Shown: piece after piece, positions 1 through 7,409 of the stretch
Layout of the letters: each line of letters starts with the position of its first letter
How positions within the stretch are numbered: position 1 is the stretch's first letter
Origin: Treponema sp.
Lineage (GTDB): Bacteria > Spirochaetota > Spirochaetia > Treponematales > Treponemataceae
Assembly: GCA_017381365.1 (NCBI GenBank)
Contig: JAFOCI010000005.1
Location: 1 to 50,313 of the forward strand
Length of the DNA stretch: 50,313 nucleotides
Direction: 5' to 3'
Translations under genes and position numbers: made by a program
The notes under the pieces: generated by a model
What the model was told of the DNA's origin: nothing
Databases searched by the model: none
What the model saw: the letters and a program-made list of their open reading frames with translations, nothing else

Positions 1-106
1 CGGTAAACCTGATTTTCAGGCGAATCCACGTATATCAGAATGGCCATGTGCCGATCTATCGCTTTCCTTCCGTTTTTTTATATTTTTTTCTCAAAAGGAG
101 TTTTTT

Positions 107-211
107 ATGTTGACAAATGGCACAACATATCAAACCGCAAACCTGCTTGATCGGTTTGTCGGCTTTGAAGCTTTTTTATGCTATTTGCTTACAACTTGGG
201 ATTTTATCTAA
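107..211 (+). CDS. Possible truncated ORF (34 aa) running into higA
   Basis: A well-placed ribosome binding site (AAAGGAG, 6 nt before the ATG) opens a 34-codon frame that starts MLTNGTTYQT and stops inside the 3' end of the oppositely oriented higA. I do not recognise the peptide. The strong start signal with such a short product suggests the first codons of a gene cut off by arrival of the higBA cassette. It could also be a chance frame or a small peptide gene. Low confidence. Confidence 0.22.
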   Translation: MLTNGTTYQTANLLDRFVGFEAFLCYLLTTWDFI

Positions 212-475
212 ATCAGTTCCAATTTTTTCTTGAATTTCCCTTAAGTCAAGTTCATTCTGCATATTAAGCCAGAATTTTGAACTTGTTCCGAAATACTTTG
301 AAAGGCGTAAAGCCATTTCAACGGAGATTTTTCTTTTATTGTGAACTAAGTCCAGAATAGAACTTGTTGATACCCCCAAATCTTTTGCAAGACGATAAGG
401 TGTTATTTCAAGAGGTTCTAAAAATTCTTCCATAAGAATATCGCCAATTTTTGGCAGTTCAAATTTTTCATCCAT
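176..475 (-). CDS. higA: HigA-family antitoxin, XRE helix-turn-helix
   Basis: A 99-residue antitoxin of the HigA/VapI type. It opens with the typical GDILMEEFLEPLEITPYRLA segment (residues about 11-30), followed by a Cro/cI-type helix-turn-helix (LAKDLGVSTSSILDLVHNK) and the family signature ALRLSKYFGTSSKFWLNMQ. It should bind the HigB toxin and repress its own operon by binding palindromes in the promoter. It follows higB by 12 nt on the same strand, in the toxin-first order usual for higBA. The start is an ATG preceded by AAGGAG in the short intergenic gap. It is full length for the family. The C-terminal tail DLREIQEKIGTDLDKIPSCK is also typical. Assignment is very secure; the biological target is unknown. 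Confidence 0.93.
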   Translation of the reverse strand: MDEKFELPKIGDILMEEFLEPLEITPYRLAKDLGVSTSSILDLVHNKRKISVEMALRLSKYFGTSSKFWLNMQNELDLREIQEKIGTDLDKIPSCKQIA

Positions 476-487
476 AAAGTAGTCTCC

Positions 488-769
488 TTAGTGGTAGTCC
501 ACTATCTGAACTTCATAAGCTTCATTGTTCTGAAACTTAAACTGTATTCTCCATTGATTATTTATTCTAATCGAACAATAATCTTTTAATTCCCCAAGAA
601 GATGCTCAAATTTATTTCCTGGAGGAATCCGTAAATCATCTTCACATTCCGCAGAATTTATAATGAGCAGTTTTGAAAAAGCTCTTTTATGAATTTCAGG
701 CGGAAGCTTCGGTGATTTTTTACCATTCCAAATCTTTTCAGTTTCGGAATCTCCGAATGTTTTTATCAT
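488..769 (-). CDS. higB: HigB-family toxin (RelE/ParE fold mRNA interferase)
   Basis: A 93-residue toxin of the HigB group. It begins MIKTFGDSETEKIWNGKKSPKL, carries the conserved stretch LRIPPGNKFEHL and ends with GELKDYCSIRINNQWRIQFKF, where the RINNQWRI motif places the catalytic or RNA-contacting Arg residues, then VQIVDYH. Family members cleave mRNA on the ribosome. It is the first gene of the higBA operon. The promoter directly upstream (TTGACA, 17-nt spacer, TATACT) ends only 6 nt before the ATG, and I see no ribosome binding site, so a leaderless transcript is likely. Complete and intact; activity is inferred from family membership. Confidence 0.93.
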   Translation of the reverse strand: MIKTFGDSETEKIWNGKKSPKLPPEIHKRAFSKLLIINSAECEDDLRIPPGNKFEHLLGELKDYCSIRINNQWRIQFKFQNNEAYEVQIVDYH

Positions 770-775
770 GATTAT

Positions 776-816
776 AGTATATGTTGTACAGATATATCTG
801 TCAAGGAGATATATCT
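776..816 (-). promoter_or_regulatory. higBA promoter with two operator palindromes
   Basis: Reading the minus strand, TTGACA (804-799) and TATACT (781-776) are separated by 17 nt, and the -10 ends 6 nt before the higB ATG. A perfect 14-bp palindrome ACAGATATATCTGT (788-801) sits between and over the promoter elements. A second AGATATATCT core lies at 807-816, 17 bp away centre to centre. This is the arrangement expected for autorepression by HigA or the HigBA complex. Confidence 0.75.
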
Positions 817-1100
817 ATTTATTTATCTTTTTTGAAACTTTCTCTGATAATGTAATAAATTCTTTTCTTTTTGAGGAAAATCATAATTTGAAAAGAGAGC
901 ATTTAAATTAAGAATAATCTTAATTTCATTAAAAAATTATAAGCGGACTTGTGGTTTTTCAATTTTGAAGTGCCCCCCAATTATTGGACACTTTAACTAG
1001 GCTGATTTTTAGGACCGATTCCTGAATTGTAAAGGGGGCAGTCCTTTTAATTTAACCTTAATTCTCTTGGGTTAATAAATCCTAACCTATGGGGGTAAGA
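817..1100. other. Intergenic stretch with an IS-end-like remnant
   Basis: No gene is visible here. At 970-1041 a TGCCCCCC...GGGGGCA inverted pair encloses about 55 nt that include CAATTATTGGACACTT. That combination resembles the outer ends of IS3-family elements, where such TG-started, C-rich ends precede the transposase gene. No transposase coding sequence remains, so this could be a solo end or an internally deleted copy. The rest of the stretch is AT-rich without recognisable structure. Confidence 0.3.
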
Positions 1101-1108
1101 TTTATTTT

Positions 1109-1136
1109 TGCATTTAATAATATTTATGCTATATTA
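1109..1136 (+). promoter_or_regulatory. Promoter of the small secreted protein gene
   Basis: TTGCAT (1109-1114), a 16-nt spacer and an extended -10 (TGC then TATATT, 1131-1136) lie upstream of the gene starting at 1155. An AAAGG ribosome binding site follows in the leader, so this transcript has a conventional 5' UTR. Confidence 0.5.
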
Positions 1137-1154
1137 ATAAAAAGGTATTAGTAT

Positions 1155-1562
1155 ATGAAAAAGTTTATCGCATGTTTTTTTGTTTTATTTTGTATCTTCT
1201 CAGGATTATCTGCACAGAGTTCAAGAGAAGTAATCGAATTTGATCAAAATCCGAATGCAAAATATAGATTATTTAGAACAACAAATATATGGATTTTTCT
1301 AGAACTTAATACTTCAAATGGAGAAATCTATTTAGTTCAATACAGTATTGATGATAATTCTTCTGGTTCTTCGCCTGTTAATACAAAGTCTTTATTATCT
1401 GAAGGGGAAGAAGAAATCCCTGGTAGATTTACATTATACGCAACAACAAACATATATAACTTTATTATGCTTGATACCTTCACAGGTGCAACATATCAAG
1501 TTCAATGGAGTTTTGAAGAACGTAATCGTTTTGTAATTCCTATTTCAGGAAGCAAAGAATAA
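1155..1562 (+). CDS. Small secreted protein with a duplicated beta-rich motif
   Basis: A 135-residue protein with a clear Sec signal peptide (MKKFIACFFVLFCIFSGLSA, cleavage probably after SA-Q near residue 21). The mature part contains two copies of one motif: KYRLFRTTNIWIFLELNT..GEIYLVQ and RFTLYATTNIYNFIMLDT..GATYQVQ. This suggests two repeats of a small beta hairpin or a propeller-blade-like unit. I do not recognise a named family; the pattern resembles treponemal and Bacteroides exported proteins of unknown role. The start is an ATG with AAAGG upstream and an extended -10 promoter. Its stop codon is 8 nt before the tRNA-like gene, so it may be co-transcribed with it, or terminated by the hairpin inside that element. 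Probably periplasmic or surface-exposed. Confidence 0.8.
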   Translation: MKKFIACFFVLFCIFSGLSAQSSREVIEFDQNPNAKYRLFRTTNIWIFLELNTSNGEIYLVQYSIDDNSSGSSPVNTKSLLSEGEEEIPGRFTLYATTNIYNFIMLDTFTGATYQVQWSFEERNRFVIPISGSKE

Positions 1563-1569
1563 TTTATTA

Positions 1570-1705
1570 GGGGCTGTAGCTCAGCTGGCTAGAGCGTTTG
1601 AATCCATTTCTCGATAATTTAGAAAAAACAGTCCTCTGGACTATTTTTTCTAAACTATCCATAAACAAATTCAAAAGGTAGTGGGTTCAAGTCCCATCAG
1701 CTCCA
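1570..1705 (+). tRNA. tRNA-like gene with a 62-nt hairpin insertion in the anticodon loop
   Basis: All cloverleaf parts except the anticodon loop are normal. The acceptor GGGGCTG (1570-1576) pairs with CAGCTCC (1698-1704), and A1705 is the discriminator. The D stem is GCTC/GAGC with a 9-nt loop containing GG. The anticodon stem is TTTGA/TCAAA (1597-1601 / 1671-1675), the variable loop is AGGTA, and the T arm is GTGGG-TTCAAGT-CCCAT. Position 3:70 is a G-U pair with A73, the alanine identity set also found in tmRNA. The anticodon loop is 69 nt instead of 7 and holds a long hairpin. No Ala anticodon is present in it. Removing the insert at one of several points would leave CCA or CAA as anticodon, which does not match the acceptor identity. 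No CCA end is encoded. It may be a disrupted tRNA, an intron-bearing tRNA, or a tRNA-like non-coding RNA. Confidence 0.6.
1613..1659. terminator. Long hairpin inside the tRNA-like gene; possible bidirectional terminator
   Basis: A 22-position inverted repeat with only two mismatches (1617/1655 and 1629/1643) encloses a 3-nt TCT loop. The tip is AGTCC/GGACT, flanked by A6 and T6 runs. Read on either strand this has the form of a Rho-independent terminator between the convergent genes ending at 1562 (+) and 1706 (-). It is flanked by a direct repeat ATCCAT (1602-1607 and 1657-1662). Confidence 0.6.
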
Positions 1706-4700
1706 TTATTTATTAAGCAAAAAATTTCTCAATTCTTCATCAATCTTAATATTTAATTCAAATCCTTCATAAAGAACGTTTTCTTTTTTCTGGAAATATT
1801 CCTGTGCTTTTTCTTGGTTTACAGTTTCAATCAAATTAGTAAATCTTCCATAATCATCAAGATTAGTTTCATTTAAATCCAGTTGAAGCAAATTAATTAA
1901 AGCCTGTTCATTCACTCCAAAATTATCACTGAATAAATGAATTTCTTTGTTTCTATCATTTACCATATATTCAGTTATATAAGCTCTAAGAGTTTTATTT
2001 GAATCAGGTTTTACTTCGCCACTTTGTACCTGTTGTATGAATACATTTGCGTAAGTCTGTTCTTCGGGTGTTAATGTTCCAAATGTTTGATGTAATTCTT
2101 TTATGGCTTTCTGAATTTCTTCGCTTTCTTCTTCATTGAGAGCTTTTAAGAATTTAGTAAACTTACTATTCATATATTCTGTATCAATAAGCCCAGTTCT
2201 AATTTCTGTAAGATAAGCTTTAATGTCATAAGGAGCTTCTGGAGTATTTTTTGTTTCGCCACCATTACCGCCTGCAATATCAATGTATCTTTGTTTTAGG
2301 GCGCTAAATGTAACTGATGAAATATTAGCTTCTGGCGGATTTGCTTTTACAGTTTTAACTTCATAGATAACATTGCCATCTTCATCAATTCTATCAGTTG
2401 GCTCTTCTATAGTTTTATCAGGCAAAGGCTTACCAAATTCAAAACCTTGAATTCTTGCAGCTTCATATTTTTTATTATATTCATTAAAGAGTTTAACAAA
2501 CTTTTTACATCCTGCTTCTGTTTTAGGAGCTTCCGAAAAATCTTCAATTCCATCATTTTCAAAAATTGATTTTATTTCATCAGCAATTCTATTCATTTCT
2601 TTTACGTTTTCTTCCAGCTTATAAACAAAGACATAAAAAGCCTGTTCACCAGCATATAACCTAAAAGCATCTTCAATATTCTTCTGCATAATATTAGGTT
2701 TTCTATAGTAACAAATAGTTCCATGAGGTTTATCTTCATCATCAAGACGGTTTGTTCTTGAAAATGCCTGGATTAAACCTTCATATTTCATTTCTTTATC
2801 AAGATATAAAGTGTTTACCCATTTACTGTCATATCCTGTAAGTAATTGATCTACAACAATAAGAATATTTATTTGCTTTTCAGGTTCTTTTTCAATACTG
2901 ATATATGGATCTTTATGTGCAAGCCTTAACCGTATATCTTTTTTAAAACTGGCGTATGTTGGAATGGTAAAAGATTTTCCATACATGTTTTTATAATCTA
3001 ATAGAATATCATGTACACCTTGAATCTTTCCCATACTTCCATTGTTATTGTTATCACTAGGATCAAATAATGCAGTTACATTTAATCCAGAGTTTCTTTT
3101 CTTGAAAATTTTATAATATTCAATTGCTTCGGGAATACTGTTTGTAGCAAAAATTGCATGATATTTATCATTTACACTTCGAACAGTCCAGTTTTCAAGA
3201 ATATTATCAACAATGGCGTTTCTGTGTTCGTCTCTGTCATATTGTGAACTTGGTAATAGATTTTCAATTTGACACATTGAAACTTCTTTTGGATTCATAT
3301 AGTGCATAAAAACTTTTTTCTTTTTTTCATCAGAGTAAGCTTCTTTTGTATTCAATGCTTTTGCTTTTTCTAAGGCTACAGCTTGTCTCAATTTATTGTC
3401 ATCATAAGTGTGACATTGTATAGGGTCAAAACCCAAGACATTTTCATCTCTGATACCATCACCAATAGAGTAACGATGTAATTCATTTCCGAATAAATCA
3501 GAAGTTGTACTTTCTTTTTTATTGTTTTCTTCATGTATTGGTGTACCTGTAAAACCAAAATATAAAGTCTGTATAAATGTCTTTCTTATGTCGCTCATCA
3601 TCGTACCAAAGGTAGAACGATGGCATTCATCTATAATGAATACAATTTTCTTTTTATTAATTTCTTCTAAATCTTTTTCAGAAACTTCATTTTTCAATTC
3701 ACTGGCTTTTTGAATTGAAGTAACAATCAAAGTATCTTTTACATTTTTACTTTTTAATTTTGTTACTAATTCGTGTGTGTTTTCTGTTGCTTGAACTTCA
3801 GTTTTTGCATCTGAAAAGTTTCTGTATTGTTCCAAACTCTGTGTACCAAGTTCAATTCTATCAACCAGGAAAATTACTTTATCACTCAGATGCATATCTG
3901 CAACAAGCTGGGCAGATTTGTAACTTGTCATTGTTTTACCAGAGCCTGTCGTATGCCAAACAAAACCACCTAAAATTCCTAAAACACTTACAGTATTATT
4001 TGACCAGTCATGTTTAGCAACTGTTGCTCCAATAGCATTTGCGGCATGATATTGATAACTTCGCATAACTTTTAGGATGCCATCAGTTTTATCTGCAACC
4101 GTATACCAACCGACCATTTGATGAGCCATAGGAATATTCAAGAAATGTGATGAAATAAACTTATAGTCGTAAACAATTTCATTAGTTCTTTTTTCATTAT
4201 TCCAGTCTTCCCAATGGAAAAAGAATTTTTCATTAAACTTTCCATCTGGTCCAGGATTAGCAAAATAAACCATATCTTCCGGAGTCATTGCTACGAAAAT
4301 CTGAACTAAACTGAACAAAGTATTTGTATAAACACCTTCATGTGCGTATTTTTGTATCTGGTTTGTTGCCTGACTAATTGGAACACCACTTTTCTTTAAT
4401 TCAATGTGATAAACTGGCATACCATTTATAAGAAGTAATAAGTCTCCACGTCTTTGTGGATATATTTCATCTCTGCAAGGAAATTTAGGTTGTCTAACAA
4501 TCTGATAAATACTTTTACCTGTGGCAATTTCAAGTCTATCATAGATTTTTAATGCAATTTCTTTTCCAGCATGAAGCTTATCTTCAGAATCAGAATCTCT
4601 CTGAACAGTAATTTCACGACCATTGATAAATTGATTAAGTGCAAAAGGTGTTCTAGCTTCCTGCACTTGATCCATTATTCGTTTCATTTCGTCTTTTGAT

Positions 4701-4876
4701 AATGGAACTCCATTTAATTTATCAATTGTATTATTATTTCTATAGAGAATATCAGCCCAGTTTTGTTTAAGTTCTTCTTCATCAGGATTATATAAAACAC
4801 CATCTTTCCAGCCGTGCTGTTCCTGTAAAATGTGTACTAATTCTTTTTCAAATTGAAGTTCATCATCAAAAGCCAT
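1706..4876 (-). CDS. hsdR: Type I restriction enzyme R subunit
   Basis: A 1,056-residue HsdR, the motor and nuclease subunit of a type I restriction enzyme. The N-terminal nuclease domain has GDLLLLINGMPVYHIELKK (residues about 144-162), containing the D...E-x-K triad. The SF2 translocase follows, with Walker A TTGSGKT (309-315), the DECH box (416-419) and FTGTP (442-446), then the second RecA lobe with QAFSRTNR. The C-terminal region is helical and probably docks to HsdM/HsdS. The length is normal for the family. It is the last gene of the operon, 14 nt after the T5orf172-type gene, and its stop codon directly abuts the tRNA-like element. The ATG is preceded by AGGAA. It restricts DNA lacking the HsdM/HsdS methylation pattern. 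All motifs needed for activity are present. Confidence 0.97.
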   Translation of the reverse strand: MAFDDELQFEKELVHILQEQHGWKDGVLYNPDEEELKQNWADILYRNNNTIDKLNGVPLSKDEMKRIMDQVQEARTPFALNQFINGREITVQRDSDSEDKLHAGKEIALKIYDRLEIATGKSIYQIVRQPKFPCRDEIYPQRRGDLLLLINGMPVYHIELKKSGVPISQATNQIQKYAHEGVYTNTLFSLVQIFVAMTPEDMVYFANPGPDGKFNEKFFFHWEDWNNEKRTNEIVYDYKFISSHFLNIPMAHQMVGWYTVADKTDGILKVMRSYQYHAANAIGATVAKHDWSNNTVSVLGILGGFVWHTTGSGKTMTSYKSAQLVADMHLSDKVIFLVDRIELGTQSLEQYRNFSDAKTEVQATENTHELVTKLKSKNVKDTLIVTSIQKASELKNEVSEKDLEEINKKKIVFIIDECHRSTFGTMMSDIRKTFIQTLYFGFTGTPIHEENNKKESTTSDLFGNELHRYSIGDGIRDENVLGFDPIQCHTYDDNKLRQAVALEKAKALNTKEAYSDEKKKKVFMHYMNPKEVSMCQIENLLPSSQYDRDEHRNAIVDNILENWTVRSVNDKYHAIFATNSIPEAIEYYKIFKKRNSGLNVTALFDPSDNNNNGSMGKIQGVHDILLDYKNMYGKSFTIPTYASFKKDIRLRLAHKDPYISIEKEPEKQINILIVVDQLLTGYDSKWVNTLYLDKEMKYEGLIQAFSRTNRLDDEDKPHGTICYYRKPNIMQKNIEDAFRLYAGEQAFYVFVYKLEENVKEMNRIADEIKSIFENDGIEDFSEAPKTEAGCKKFVKLFNEYNKKYEAARIQGFEFGKPLPDKTIEEPTDRIDEDGNVIYEVKTVKANPPEANISSVTFSALKQRYIDIAGGNGGETKNTPEAPYDIKAYLTEIRTGLIDTEYMNSKFTKFLKALNEEESEEIQKAIKELHQTFGTLTPEEQTYANVFIQQVQSGEVKPDSNKTLRAYITEYMVNDRNKEIHLFSDNFGVNEQALINLLQLDLNETNLDDYGRFTNLIETVNQEKAQEYFQKKENVLYEGFELNIKIDEELRNFLLNK

Positions 4877-4890
4877 AATTATTCCTAGTT

Positions 4891-5514
4891 TTAATATGAG
4901 TATGTTTCGTCGTATATATCACTTAGCATTTTGCCATTGAATGACCAATAAGGTGTTGGTTGTACATGAGGATGTTTTGTTTCCATGATTTGTGCTGTTA
5001 GAGCGGAAAGATAATATTCTTCTTCGTTATAAACTACAGTTCTTGCAGTTTTTACAACAGAAATATATTGCTGGTCATTATAGTTCATAACCAATTCCGA
5101 ACCTACCGGAATTCCCATTTCCTCAAAATTAAGTTGAGGTCTTCTTTTTTTATAATTATTTAATGCTTCCATTTCTGTACTGTTAATACTAATATTCATA
5201 TCTTTTTCAACATCTGTTGTGATGTCTTCAATTTTCAATAATTCAAGAATAGGTTTTACATATTCAACAGATGTTCTAAAAAATTCTCGTGCAGGGTTTA
5301 TTCTGTCTTTTGTAAATGCAGTATGTAATGCATTTTCAACAGCCTTACAATCTTTTACCCGACAGGCATATTCACAAGTAAAGGGAAGTGGAACTCCTGT
5401 AGAATATAACTCATTCAAACGAGCTTCTAGCTCATCTCTCTTTGTTAAGCCAATCTTTATTAATCCTGGCATTGCCTCATTAGATAAGATGTAAACAATT
5501 CCTTCATCTGCCAT
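4891..5514 (-). CDS. T5orf172 (GIY-YIG-like) domain protein with DUF4357-like tail
   Basis: About 207 residues. The N-terminal half matches the T5orf172/MUG113 branch of the GIY-YIG superfamily: GIVYILSNEAMPGLIKIGLT, then RLNELYSTGVPLPF and AL HTAFTKDRINPAREFF. The C-terminal half (IPVGSELVMNY...YYLSALTAQIM...PYWSFNGKMLSDIY) resembles DUF4357, a domain often fused to nucleases. A role as accessory nuclease or DNA-binding protein of the restriction system is inferred. I chose the ATG at 5514 (third codon of the longest frame) because AGGAG sits 8 nt before it. It follows the Mrr-like gene with essentially no gap and precedes hsdR by 14 nt, so it belongs to the hsd operon. Its insertion between hsdS and hsdR is not part of the basic type I layout. 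Confidence 0.8.
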   Translation of the reverse strand: MADEGIVYILSNEAMPGLIKIGLTKRDELEARLNELYSTGVPLPFTCEYACRVKDCKAVENALHTAFTKDRINPAREFFRTSVEYVKPILELLKIEDITTDVEKDMNISINSTEMEALNNYKKRRPQLNFEEMGIPVGSELVMNYNDQQYISVVKTARTVVYNEEEYYLSALTAQIMETKHPHVQPTPYWSFNGKMLSDIYDETYSY

Positions 5515-5516
5515 GA

Positions 5517-6137
5517 TCAAATCTCCTTTTGTACTAATTCTTCTTGTATTATTTTATGCACTTTATCTTTCATTTCTTGTGTTGGATAAACTTCATTAAA
5601 CAGATATTCCCCATTTTGGTCATATTGACAAATTGTATATTTTGGCAATAATTCCTGTTCTCGGAGAAGAATATACTTTCTAGTTTCATCTAGACCAAAT
5701 GCAGAATTTTGAATGTTTCTTAAATATCTATCCATTATTCTGTATAAAGCTATTCCATGTTCTTTTGCAAATATTATTGCTCCTTTTTGATAACCAGAAG
5801 TTGAAATAAAAATTCCTTTGTTAGCTCCGCAACTTTGAATTTTTTGATAAAAATCTCTAACCATTCCGGCTTCTATTGACCGTTTCTTTCTTTTACACTC
5901 AACAAAGATCTTGAATGCAGCATTTGCTATTGAATATTCAATAACAATATCAATTTGATGTTGACCATCATTTCTCTTATTAGTTTCATTATGTGTAATT
6001 TTATAATCATCAAGTTTCTTTGGCGAATATAAAACATCAAGAATTGAGAAACAATATTTTTCAAAGTCCAAAGAAGTTATATCTGCAGCATTGAGGTCAA
6101 TAAATATGTCATCAGAAATTAAGATGTCTTTATCCAT
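5517..6137 (-). CDS. Mrr-like restriction endonuclease domain protein
   Basis: About 206 residues with a PD-(D/E)XK fold of the Mrr_cat type. Visible motifs are QIDIVIEYSI (catalytic Asp), FKIFVECKRKKR (the E-x-K strand), and GANKGIFISTSGYQKGAIIFAKEHGIALYRI, a segment highly typical of Mrr endonucleases. Family members cut methylated or otherwise modified DNA. The ATG at 6137 was chosen over the upstream one because GGAGG lies 5 nt before it. It starts 13 nt after hsdS and overlaps the region of the next gene's start. Presence of a type IV-like nuclease inside a type I operon is unusual and suggests a two-pronged defence unit. Substrate specificity is not predictable from sequence. Confidence 0.85.
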   Translation of the reverse strand: MDKDILISDDIFIDLNAADITSLDFEKYCFSILDVLYSPKKLDDYKITHNETNKRNDGQHQIDIVIEYSIANAAFKIFVECKRKKRSIEAGMVRDFYQKIQSCGANKGIFISTSGYQKGAIIFAKEHGIALYRIMDRYLRNIQNSAFGLDETRKYILLREQELLPKYTICQYDQNGEYLFNEVYPTQEMKDKVHKIIQEELVQKEI

Positions 6138-6150
6138 AAAAGCCTCCAAA

Positions 6151-7404
6151 TTATATAAACATTTTCTGTAAAAGTGATTTTTTTATATCTTTTAATTTAT
6201 CAATTTCTTTTTGCTGTGCGCTGATGAGAGAATCATATTTTGAGAAGAATTGTCCGATTTTTTGTTGTTCGGCAACAGATGCCGGAAATAAAATTGGCAT
6301 CTCAAAAAAAACAATATCTTTTATAGAAAATCTATCAAATCTTGCACCAGAATCTCCATTAAGATACATAAAATCATGCCAGCATTCAGTTTTGAAATAC
6401 CATTCAAGGTATAAGGTGTTTATATTTTTCGTTCGGAATATTGTATAAAGAGGCGACATTATACCTTTTCTTCCAAGATTATTTCTATTGATTGGTCCAA
6501 CTGGTGCTGTTACTGAAATTCGTGGATTATAAACAAAATCTTCATTTTGTATGACATAATATCCATCTATATTTGCAGTATTTGCAATATCATGGTCAAA
6601 AAAATCTCTTTGACTGATAACACCAAATTCAGCTGAGTTTGTAAACACTTCTTGTACTGATAAATCAAAGTTTTTATCAATTACTTTAGTTGCAATCTCT
6701 CCCAGTTTCTTTTCTTCCCAGTCTCCGCTGAAGCCTGCAAACCGCATTTCTGGCACTTTTTCGCCTTCTTTCGGAAAGCATTTCTGCAGCAGGGATTTCT
6801 TTACGGCTTTAAGAGATTCCAGCTTCTTTGTCTTTGCCTGGATTAAAGAGTCAATTTTTGAAAGAATTGTTCCAATTTTTTGTTGTTCGTTTTCACTTTT
6901 TGGAGCATAAAAAGTTGTTTGAAAAAAATCATTTGGAGCAATATTCAAAAGTCCATGATTTCTTGCTCCTTCTGCAGCAATTTCTGAAACTTGTTTATAC
7001 CACTTGTCTGTATCATAGTAAGAAAGCAAATAATCTGAATTGATGTTCTTTGGCTTAAAAACTATATACAAAGTCGAAAGAACACCTTTTTCATATCTAT
7101 CAAGTCTTTTTACCGCCCCCCACGGATAACCAGCAGAATAACTTTTATTGTATGCAAACTCTCCGTTCTTTACTAATAAATAATTTCTGAGATTTGTTGT
7201 ACTTGCAACTTGATTATTAAAAAAGGTAATCTGGTCAACAAGCCCATATTGAGCAGAGATTGTCAAAGGTAAAGTTGATTCAAGATTTTCATTTTTTCGA
7301 ATAACTCTGTCAGAAACATTTCCCAGTTTCTTTTCTTCCCACTCATCATCAAATCCAGAGAATCTTAACTGCGGAGACTTCTTACCTTTTACTTCTTCAT
7401 TCAT
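6151..7404 (-). CDS. hsdS: Type I restriction-modification specificity subunit
   Basis: A 417-residue HsdS with two target recognition domains, each introduced by a near-identical phrase: LRFSGFDDEWEEKKLGNVSDRV (N-terminal) and MRFAGFSGDWEEKKLGEIATKV (about residue 225). Each is closed by a coiled-coil segment ending AVKKSLLQKCF and DIKKSLLQKMF. This is the standard two-fold pseudo-symmetric design in which each TRD reads half of a bipartite site. It is full length, so one functional specificity is expected. No second or partial hsdS copy and no inverted repeats for shuffling are visible in the window. It starts 5 nt after the Schlafen-type gene, with AGAGG upstream. Confidence 0.96.
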   Translation of the reverse strand: MNEEVKGKKSPQLRFSGFDDEWEEKKLGNVSDRVIRKNENLESTLPLTISAQYGLVDQITFFNNQVASTTNLRNYLLVKNGEFAYNKSYSAGYPWGAVKRLDRYEKGVLSTLYIVFKPKNINSDYLLSYYDTDKWYKQVSEIAAEGARNHGLLNIAPNDFFQTTFYAPKSENEQQKIGTILSKIDSLIQAKTKKLESLKAVKKSLLQKCFPKEGEKVPEMRFAGFSGDWEEKKLGEIATKVIDKNFDLSVQEVFTNSAEFGVISQRDFFDHDIANTANIDGYYVIQNEDFVYNPRISVTAPVGPINRNNLGRKGIMSPLYTIFRTKNINTLYLEWYFKTECWHDFMYLNGDSGARFDRFSIKDIVFFEMPILFPASVAEQQKIGQFFSKYDSLISAQQKEIDKLKDIKKSLLQKMFI

Positions 7405-7409
7405 ACTTC

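Noticed and set aside
1570..1705. tmRNA (ssrA) because of the GGGGCTG...CAGCTCC ends
   Set aside because: It is only 136 nt, has a normal D arm with GG in the loop, and has no tag-reading frame or pseudoknots; kept as a tRNA-like gene.
6151..7404. Phase-variable hsdS shuffling
   Set aside because: There is a single complete hsdS and no partial hsdS gene, recombinase or inverted TRD copies in the window.
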